From assembly GCA_907165275.2 (NCBI GenBank), contig CAJRBF020000001.1, positions 496,001 to 560,000 of the forward strand: DNA of 64,000 nucleotides. The letters are read 5' to 3'. This document shows positions 10,742 to 19,200 of this stretch, one piece after another. The position numbers were made by a program, and so were the translations under genes. Under the pieces are notes generated by a model. That model ran no database searches. It was not told the origin of the DNA and saw nothing but the letters and a program-made list of their open reading frames with translations. The number at the start of each line of letters is the position of its first letter. Positions within the stretch are counted from its first letter, which is position 1. This stretch comes from Zygaena filipendulae. Taxonomy: Eukaryota; Arthropoda; Insecta; Lepidoptera; Zygaenidae.

Positions 10742-11160
10742 CTAAGAAATTCTTCTTCTTCTTTTTCTTTCATCTAATATTTCAGGATCCTCTGGTTTTG
10801 TGTAGTCGCCTCTTGTTGTTTGCGTGTTCGGTATCCACTTCGCTGGTTGTATAACTGTGCTATTCCGAAAAAAAGTGTTTCTGTTCCATGGGTTTTGAAG
10901 TCTAAATATATCTGGTGAGACTTCTTCTGGTACCTGATACGGACTGGAGAATTTTGGGATCAATCTTGCGTCGGAGAGTGGGGTTTCTTTGTTTACCAGC
11001 TCATTTCGGTATGTTTTCCACTGTCTTCTTCCTTGTTCCCCTAGGAGTGGCCCAATATGTTCGATTGATGTTACTTGCTCTGGTTCTTTGGCGTTGTTTT
11101 CGATTTTTCTATATCGTAGCCGTTTTCGTATGCCGGTTCGTATCGGTTGAGAAGCGTACC
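10742..11160 (-). pseudogene. Gypsy-1 pol, C-terminal remnant
   Basis: A minus-strand frame reads through WKTYRNELVNKE, IPKFSSPYQV and SPDIFRLQNPW, ending in a basic ERKRRRRIS tail. This resembles the region after the integrase core of insect gypsy elements, where a KF(S/E)SPY or GPY-type segment precedes a chain-contact region. It lies on the same strand and in the expected order relative to the gag at 11249-12823, but protease end, RT, RNase H and the integrase core are missing. A large internal deletion therefore joined gag to the pol tail. The upstream limit near 11160 is uncertain. Confidence 0.5.
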
Positions 11161-11164
11161 CTCA

Positions 11165-11265
11165 ATACCTGTTATATATATGTTTAGTTTTTGTATACGT
11201 ATGCTGTAAATCTTTGTGTTGTGTCAAATAAAGTTTTTTCAATTCAATTCAATTCAATTCAATAA
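11165..11265 (+). repeat. 5'-truncated LINE 3' end with CAATT tail
   Basis: A short plus-strand tail reads AATAAAGTTTTTT followed by about five CAATT units (11239-11264). A polyadenylation-like signal followed by a pentamer microsatellite is typical of the 3' end of some non-LTR retrotransposons. Only about 100 bp is present, lodged between the gag and pol remnants of the minus-strand gypsy-1. Confidence 0.55.
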
Positions 11266-12823
11266 TCTGTGTTGTTTGATGGCTGCTGTTCCGTTTTTTG
11301 CTGTACCAATCTTGTTTCTCGCTTTTTTCTATACGGTTTATACACGGTTTAACAGCTAGCTGGTTTTGTTTTCCGCTCTTATCTGTAATTTCGGATTTTG
11401 TTTGGTTTCTTGGTGTCTCACTTAAACTGGTTTTTTCGGTGTCGGTCGTGCTTTCTTGCTGGTGTTCGGTTTTTTGTCCCCTTATTATTTTGTTATTATT
11501 CATCCATTCTAGTTTCAAGCCCAGTCTATTTAATATGTCCATACCTAATATGACGTGCGGTGCAGTAGGTAGTACGTTGAATACGTGTGTGAAGGATCTG
11601 TTGTCGATTTGTATATCTATTAGTGTTCTTTGATTTAGTTGGATTTTACTGCCGTCTGCTAGTATGACTTGTTTATTTGTCTTGCTCTTATTTATCTGGT
11701 GTTTCTTTAGGTTTTTCGCTACCGCCTGGTTTATATAACTACTGTTAGATTCTGTGTCTACCAGTGCTCTGTACTGTGTTCGGTCAATAGTCACCTTAAT
11801 GAAATTTCGGATGTCTTTGTTTGTATCTTGGATCGTACATGCCTGGAGTTCGTTTCTATGTTTTTTGCAGCATTTCGTGCTTAGGATTCCTAATTTTCCA
11901 CACCCACTACAGAACAGCAACTTATTTTCCCTGCATTCGCTCATGGAGTGGCCCATTTTGCCACAGCTCCAACAGCAGGTTGTCGGGTCATAATTTCTCA
12001 TGTATTTTTCTTCTTTACTTGCATTTCCTGGTCTTGTGTTTTTCTGGTTGCTAAAATTTGCTGGGTTAATATACTGTCTGTCTGTATGTGGTTGATATTT
12101 TTCTTGTTTGAATTTTTCCGTAGTGATATTTTCGTATTCATTTGTAAGTTTTATGAGGTCCTTAATGTTTGTAAATTCTTTTCTTTTTACGTATAATTTG
12201 TATCTGGGATTCATATTTTCGTATATTCTCTCCACTTTTTCTATTTCTGATAAACCGCCGTGTCTTCGCATAAGTGTCTGCATATGGTTCAGGTAGTCTG
12301 TGAACTTTTGGTGTTCAAATTGCCGGTTTGATATGATTTTTGTCATTAAGTTGGTTGTGTAATTACTTGGGAAAAAGAAGAGTCTAAATGCTTCTTCGAA
12401 ATCGTCCCAGGAATTCCAATCATTATTATTCCTGTACCACGTTAGAGCTTTTCCTGAGAATATTTGTGGTAATAATTTTAACAAATCTTCTGGACTTACG
12501 TTATTTGCTTCTAAGAATTCATTTATTCTTTCCAGGAACTCGACTGCATTGTCCTTTATATCGTACTTAATATTCCACTGTGACACTAACTTAGCCGTTT
12601 CTCGGATTGTTCTGTCCGCGGTTTTTGACATTTTCGGTTTTGTTTCGGAGTTCATATCACTTTCGCTTCCTGCGTCTTCGAACTGGAGGTTTGCTTCTTC
12701 TCTTAAGTGTTTTACTTAATTTTTCCTTAATTCTTCCACTGTGAACCCTTCTGTGTCCAGGTTACGTTTGATTGATTCTTCAATCAGTTCTGGTTTCTTT
12801 TTGTTGTAAACCCACGAAAACAT
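11249..12823 (-). pseudogene. Gypsy-1 gag and protease, one in-frame stop
   Basis: The frame starts at an ATG at 12823 (MFSWVYNKKK...), meets a TAA at 12718-12716, and is then open to 11249; the open part has its own Met at 12655 (468 residues). The gag domain (about residues 30-180 of the open part) has the tryptophan-rich ALTWYRNN and WNSWDDF segments of retrotransposon gag. Zinc knuckles follow: CCWSCGKMGHSMSEC and a degenerate FCSGCGKLG. A retropepsin region contains LVDTESNSSYI, where DTG/DSG is expected, and ILGMDILNRLGL. The Gly-to-Glu change at the active site should inactivate it. Downstream RT is missing. Confidence 0.8.
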
Positions 12824-12914
12824 TTGTTTTGATGAATTTACCGGTTTTCCTTTGTTGTTCCGGTTTTTACCGGTTTTCTAATGTTATGCCGGTTGTGAGT
12901 TTTTAACGTTGGGC
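12824..12914 (-). promoter_or_regulatory. Gypsy-1 leader and likely primer-binding region
   Basis: On the minus strand the sequence GCATCACA then TCGGCGCCCAACG lies about 85 bp before the gag ATG. A change from GC-rich LTR-like DNA to an AT-rich leader at a GGCGCC motif fits an LTR end followed by a primer-binding site. The leader carries repeated AAAACCGG. The tRNA was not identified. Confidence 0.4.
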
Positions 12915-13821
12915 GCCGATGTGATGCGGCGGGCCGGGAGTCGAACCGGGCCCGCGGGCAGTCAACAAGTTTCTCGGGTATGGGATTCCCTAGCGGTCCC
13001 TATCCGAAATGAAACGAACTTTACGGAGTTACAGGAGTGCATACACACGTTTATTCTAGGTACACTTTAGGTTCACATACAACACTTATAAACTATGGGC
13101 CCGATAGGCGGGCAGTAACCGTCCTGGCTACGCTATACAGGTTTCGCACAACACTTAAGAACTACGGGCCCGGGAGGCGGGCGGTAACACAGCCACGAGT
13201 ACACACACTACGCTACTTCACGACACTTTGGAAGCACGGGCCCGGGCGGCGGGCGTCACGCGGGTCCCGGCGCGGCGGGTCGGCACGGTTCCTATCCCAC
13301 GGGTACGATGCGCGGGCGCGGCGGCGCGCGAGGCGAGCCGGCGGTCGGCGGTCGGGCACTGGATAGGGCTAGGAAGGGGTGCGAATAGCCGTGTGTGAGT
13401 TGGTGAATGTCAGCCGAGCCCCAAGACCGAAACGTGAGGGGCCTGGCTGGTGTTCCGGTAGCTGTCCCCAAGTCGGCACGAAGCGTGAGGGGCCGAGACG
13501 TCCCGGAGAGTCGGTGTATGTGCTGCGGGTTATTTGGCGGCCGAGCCCCAAGACCGAAACGTGAGGGGCTTGGGCGCCTTAGTGAGTTTGCTGTGGGTTA
13601 GTGGTGTTGAGTGTTCGGTGTATGTCGGTTGGCCGGGGGAGGAACGGGCAGGAATGCGGGAGTTCGCGCCACCGACAGCGTCGCTTGCTGCAAGGCCCCT
13701 CCGTACGGCGTCGGGACGCAGTACGGGGAGACCGGCAACGTACGATAGCTGTTGCTATGTGCGCCGGCGGCGCGGGGGGTTGGAACGGACACGCGGTGTG
13801 TGCGTGTTCCGCTTCCTTACA
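12915..13821. repeat. GC-rich block with internal repeats, probable gypsy-1 5' LTR region
   Basis: About 900 bp of GC-rich DNA. A GGGCCCGGGAGGCGGGCGGT-like unit recurs at about 13098, 13166 and 13238. A unit GAGCCCCAAGACCGAAACG with GTGAGGGGC recurs near 13416 and 13543, with a shorter version at 13478. Open frames here are by-products of GC content. Immediately next to the gypsy-1 leader, it is best read as that element's 5' LTR or flanking satellite DNA; no second LTR was found for comparison. Confidence 0.45.
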
Positions 13822-15203
13822 ATATTAATATCGTATGTCGCGTCAAACACACGTTTACTTAGGTAACCTCGGGTGCGCGGAGGGGGTAGGTATCGGCGAT
13901 GACGTAATAAAAATTTGGCGTTTTTTCGCTTCTCCGCGGTCTGAATCGAGCGCGGAGGGTGTCGATCGAAGCGGGGATGTTATTCTAGGTATTTTATAAG
14001 AAAAACTTTGCGGGCAAACCTCCCGAAAGCGTTAAATTTGAAGAAAAGTAAAATTTTTTGCAAAAAATCTCAGAATTTTGGATAATTCCTGCGCCGAAAC
14101 GGCCAGGAAGGGTGTCAAAAACGAAGAGGGCGTTAAATAACGCCGGACCAGCAACGAAACACTTATAGAAAACAACCAAATAGCTTAAAAAACGAAATTT
14201 ATAACTCAGTTACTATGCGAATTTTCAAAGTCGATGAAATACCAAAAATTACCAAAATTTTAAAAAATAAATATGCGGAAATAACTTTAGGGGTTGCGGA
14301 CAGACAAAACACAGCGAAAACCAGTTCGAAAACGCCAAAACAGCGACGTAGTTTGTTATTATATTGATATTAATATCGTATGTTGCGTCAAACACACGTT
14401 TACTTAGGTAACCTCGGGTGCGCGGAGGGGGTAGGTATCGGCGATGACGTAATAAAAATTTGGCGTTTTTTCGCTTCTCCGCGGTCGGAATCGGGCGCGG
14501 AGGGTGTCGATCGACGCGGGGGATGTTATTCTAGGTATTTTATAAGAAAAACTTTGCGGGCAAACCTCCCGAAAGCGTTAAATTTGAAGAAAAGTAAAAT
14601 TTTTTGCAAAAAATCTCAGAATTTTGGATAATTCCTGCGCCGAAACGGCCAGGAAGGGTGTCAAAAACGAAGAGGGCGTTAAATAACGCCGGACCAGCAA
14701 CGAAACACTTATAGAAAACAACCAAATAGCTTAAAAAACGAAATTTATAACTCAGTTACTATGCGAATTTTCAAAGTCGATGAAATACCAAAAATTACCA
14801 AAATTTTAAAAAATAAATATGCGGAAATAACTTTAGGGGTTGCGGACAGACAAAACACAGCGAAAACCAGTTCGAAAACGCCAAAACAGCGACGTAGTTT
14901 GTTATTATATTGATATTAATATCGTATGTCGCGTCAAACACACGTTTACTTAGGTAACCTCGGGTGCGCGGAGGGGTAGGTATCGGCGATGACGTAATAA
15001 AAATTTGGCGTTTTTTCGCTTCTCCGCGGTCGGAATCGGGCGCGGAGGGTGTCGATCGACGCGGGGGATGTTATTCTAGGTATTTTATAAGAAAAACTTT
15101 GCGGGCAAACCTCCCGAAAGCGTTAAATTTGAAGAAAAGTAAAATTTTTTGCAAAAATTCTCAGAATTTTGGATAATTCCTGCGCCGAAACGGCCAGGAA
15201 GGG
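13822..15203 (+). repeat. Tandem array, about 545-bp unit, 2.5 copies
   Basis: Units begin at ATATTAATATCGTATG at 13822, 14367 and 14913 (periods 545 and 546 bp). Copies are nearly identical, with a few substitutions and one- or two-base indels. The third breaks off at 15203 where a copia-like LTR begins. The unit mixes a GC-rich stretch containing TGACGTAA with an AT-rich stretch. The 61-codon readings inside are not protein-like. It may be satellite DNA or subrepeats of a larger LTR. Confidence 0.85.
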
Positions 15204-15445
15204 TGTTGTTCAACTCACAAATCCGTCACTAGAGGGCACCACAATGAAACAAATACTACTGTACTGATCTGTATATTATCGAATAAAAAAAGTGTCTTAC
15301 CAGCTATTCATATTATTTAAACTGGCAACAAAACCATAGCGAGATGTACTTTACCACTAGCGACATCTATTGGTGGAAGGACGAACCCTTAATTGTTGTG
15401 TCTCTGAATCCAGTAATTAATCAGGTACTGTTATGAATTCGAACA
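15204..15445 (-). mobile_element. Copia-like 3' LTR
   Basis: 242 bp bounded by TGTT and AACA. On the minus strand it starts TGTTCGAATTC directly after the purine-rich CTTGGTGGGCGGGA, a good polypurine tract, so this is a 3' LTR. It holds the GCGACATCTATTGGTGG-type motif seen in many insect copia LTRs. The partner 5' LTR is absent. Confidence 0.6.
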
Positions 15446-15711
15446 TCCCGCCCACCAAGGACTTGTCCTTCCAATTAAACTATACTAACATGCGATATTA
15501 GTAGTGTGCGGTGAACATGGATAAGGTGATTTATTTGGCATGGAACATAAAATATTATCCTGAACGAAATACAATTTCACCGCCCACCATGATAAACTGA
15601 ATTTAAGTGTTCTAACTCTTACAATAAATACCGCCCACCATAGCCAAGGTGGTGTGACTTATTTTAACTAAGAAAAACAATTAAAAAATGAAACATTCCA
15701 TTTAACTAAAG
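15446..15711 (-). mobile_element. Copia-like internal 3' fragment
   Basis: Continues upstream of the copia-like LTR on the minus strand. A C(C)CGCCCACC motif, the complement of a polypurine tract, occurs three times (about 15447, 15580 and 15631). No coding sequence recognised. It is cut at 15712 by the Pao-1 LTR. Confidence 0.45.
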
Positions 15712-16175
15712 TGTAGACGACACTTTCGCCTTTTCCCTAACTACGATTGTTGTGGACTGTATTAATAGGTTAACTTTGAGGTTAGAACGTGGGGAGTTGG
15801 AAATAATGACACTGCACTGGTCTTGACTTCTTGCTCCCTTGTGGCCCGCCGCCGCGCGAATGGCAAAATGGACGAGTGAACCAAATGTTCAAATATTTAT
15901 AGACAAGCAGGTAGGTATACGTAATCTCCCACCGGCAACCATGCCATCCCCTTCTTTATCACCTCACTCTTTCTAACAAGCTTAGGTAGAGTGAGTGAAC
16001 GAGATGGCATGTGTCTTTCTACTAGCGGGCGGGCCCCAAGGTCGAGTTTTGTTTATTCCTATAATAATTACTAATCACTTAATGTCTATAATCTATATCT
16101 AAGTCTTATTCTAAATCTTATACTACGGCGCCCGTCACGCACATCCTCGCCCAAATCGGCTGGCTGTCCGTAACA
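15712..16175 (-). repeat. Pao-1 3' LTR
   Basis: 464 bp on the minus strand, starting TGTTACGG at 16175 right after a GGGGGGAGAC polypurine tract and ending GTCTACA at 15712. Its last 167 bp recur at 23268-23434 with about one difference. Confidence 0.75.
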
Positions 16176-16208
16176 GTCTCCCCCCGGCGAAGACTCCCCG
16201 TCGAAGCC

Positions 16209-19200
16209 TCACTCCTCAACCGGGAGGACTGCCAGTCTCGATGTTGGGCGCCGGAACACTCCTCCCCGTGTCCTGATGTCGGCGCTTCGGACTCCACCGT
16301 CTGGCCCAGGGTAGACTCGCTCGACGATTCCCCGCGGCCATACATTTCTTGGCATGCTCGGATCGGCGATAATCACGACGTCGCCTTCCCGAAGGTTCTT
16401 GTATCGTGGGTCCTCGGAAACTCCTCTGGGCACCAGATTGGGTAGGTATTCGCGTACCCACCGCCCCCAGAACGCGTCCGCAAGAGCCTGACTTGCTCTC
16501 CAAGCCCTTCTATCCGCGAGTTTGCAGGTGCCGGTTGTTGGTAGTCCGCTCGGTGAACCTAAGAGGAAGTGGTTCGGAGTCAGAGCTTCATCGTCGTCGG
16601 GCCCTACTGGCACATACGTGAGCGGACGGGAGTTCACAGAATGCTCCGCTTCTGTGAGCACAGTCCGCAAGACTTCCTCTTTAGGTGCTTGCGCGTCGAG
16701 AGCCGAGCCAAGCGCCGTCTTGACCGAGCGCACCAATCGCTCCCAGGCGCCTCCTTGATTTGGCGCCCCAGGGGGGATGAATCTCCAGTCTATTCGATGC
16801 TGGAGAGCGAAATTCTTAAACTCAGGCTCCCACTCATTGAAGGCCTTCCGGAGTTCAGCATCAGCCCCACGAAAGTTGGTGCCGTTATCACTATAAATGA
16901 TCCTCGGCCATCCTCTTCTGGCGGCCATCCTCCTGATGGCCATGATGGCGGAATCAGTCGATAGTGACGACACTAGTTCCAAATGCACGGCTCTGGTACT
17001 AAAGCAGGTAAACAAGGCACCCCAGCGCTTCTCATGTCGCCGTCCAATTGTCACGTCCATTGGACCAAAATAGTCTATTCCCAAGTGGGTGAACGGTCGA
17101 CAGTGGGAGGTTAGCCTAGTTATTGGCAAATCTCCTTTGGCTGGCGTCTTTGGCATCGTTTTTCTTATGCGACATGTCGTGCATTGGTGCGCCACTGATC
17201 GCACGGTTGGGCGTAGATGAAACACGTAGTATCTCTGCCGTATGTCGTTTACAACTCTCTCGTTGTTGGCATGGCCGCATCGTTCGTGGAGTGCAGCGAT
17301 CATAAGCCGGACATACGGGTGTCTCCCATCTAGTATCGCCGGGCGTTTGACCTGTTCTTCAACGTTAGCGGCCCCTATACGCCCTCTTAGTCTGACTATA
17401 TCTTGCTTTATTACGGGATCAAGCTTCCAAAGCGGGCTGCTCCTTTTCACAGCCTTCTTCTCCGATTGAAGATCCGCTAACTCTTGTGGGAAACTCTCAA
17501 TTTGAACTTGCTTGATCCATTCAAGTTCCGCCCGCTGCAAGTCTTGAAGCTCCAAATCCCTTTTTGGCTGTCTACGTACCAGTCGAGCCAGGTTGTCGAG
17601 GTACTGAAACAGCCTTGCCGTTGCTCTTATTAACCTCTCGTGCTTAGAGAACCGACACACCTCTGGCAGGCAGGATCTCGTTGGTTCCGTTACAGTGTAA
17701 ACATCATCGTGCGCATCTTCTTCTGTCCAAGGTTCCTGGTTTGGATTCTCTTGGGGCCACTTGCCCTCTTCCTCCTTGAGAAATGTCGGACCGGTGAACC
17801 ATCGTTCTCCCGAATTTAGGCTGATCTCCAGATTCAATCTAGTAGCCTCGTCTGCTACATTATCGGTCGTTGGAACCCATCTCCACTGGTCAGGAGATGT
17901 GCTTTCGGCTATCTCTCCTAGTCTATGAGCGACGAACGGCGTGTATTTCTTGGCGTCCTTCCTTATCCAGTACAGGACTGTTGTCGAGTCAGTCCAGAAT
18001 ACGGTTCTTACTGGCCGGACTCGATGCCCTTTTTTTACTGCTTCCGCTAATCTCGTACCGATCAAAGCAGCTTGTAACTCCATTCGCGGCATAGTCTGCG
18101 ATTTCTTTGGTGCTACCTTAGCTTTGGCCGCTACCAATGTTGTTTCTATTCGATCCTCGTACTTCACCCGCCAGTAAGCAGCTGTCGCGTACGCTTGCTC
18201 ACTAGCGTCGGTGAACACGTGTAATTGGAGCTCTTCGAACGTTCCCGAGAAATATGTTCTGGGTAATCGTAGACCTGAGACGTCTGTTAGTCCTCTCATC
18301 CAGCAGTCAAAGTCTTCTGCTTCCTTTTCCGGTAGTGGCTCATCCCAGCCTAATTCTATCTTCCACAGCTGCTGCAGAATAATTTTAGCGTTAATCGTGA
18401 AATGACTTAGCAGACCTAGCGGGTCGTATAATGACATAACAGCGCTCAAAGCCTCTCTCTTCGTTGGCGCTCGTTCACGATTTCGCACCGACATAGGTAC
18501 CCTATGCAGCGCTGTATTGAATCCCAAACGGTCTCGACTAGCATCCCAGTACAGTCCCAAGATCTTATCGTTGGGGCCCAGTTGAGTAATCGCTGAACTC
18601 CAAAGCTCTTTTGCGATGTCCTTCAAAACAGCCGTACGGTTTGTGCTCCAGCCTCGCAGTCGAAAGTTCGCGTGGGAATGCACTTCCGTTACCTCATTTA
18701 CTGTTTTGAGTGCTTCTTCTTCGCTGGCGAAGCTCTCCACAAAGTCGTCCATGTAATGACTCTTGGTTATGGCGTTATAAGCTCGAGGATGGCTTTTTAC
18801 ATAATCTATGGCGTTCCTGTTCCGTACACTATGTGCCAAGAATGGTGAGCTCGATGCTCCGAAGATGAGCGAGCGCATTATGAATGTACTAGGGGCTTTA
18901 CTACGATTCTCCCCCCGCCACAAGAATAGTTGCGCCGGCTGATCCTCCCTTCGTATCCTTATTCTCAGGAACATTTCCTGTATGTCAGCGGTCACAGCGA
19001 CCTCGCCCTCTCTGAACCGGAAAAGTATTCCTGGCAAATCCTCCAGCAGGTCCGGGCCCTCCAATAGATAATCGTTCAGGCATACTCCCCCGGATACCGC
19101 TGCTGCGTCGAACACAAGCCGTAGCTTTTCGGGCTTGTTAGGATTCCTCACTCCAAAGTGTGGAAGAAACCACCGCCGCGGGTGTTCGGCCGTGTCTTCC

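Noticed and set aside
13037..13866. Several Arg/Gly/Pro-rich plus-strand readings
   Set aside because: Composition and repeats explain them; no domain, and the region looks like an LTR or satellite.
14540..14725. 61-codon reading identical to 13994-14179
   Set aside because: The identity is due to the 545-bp tandem repeat.
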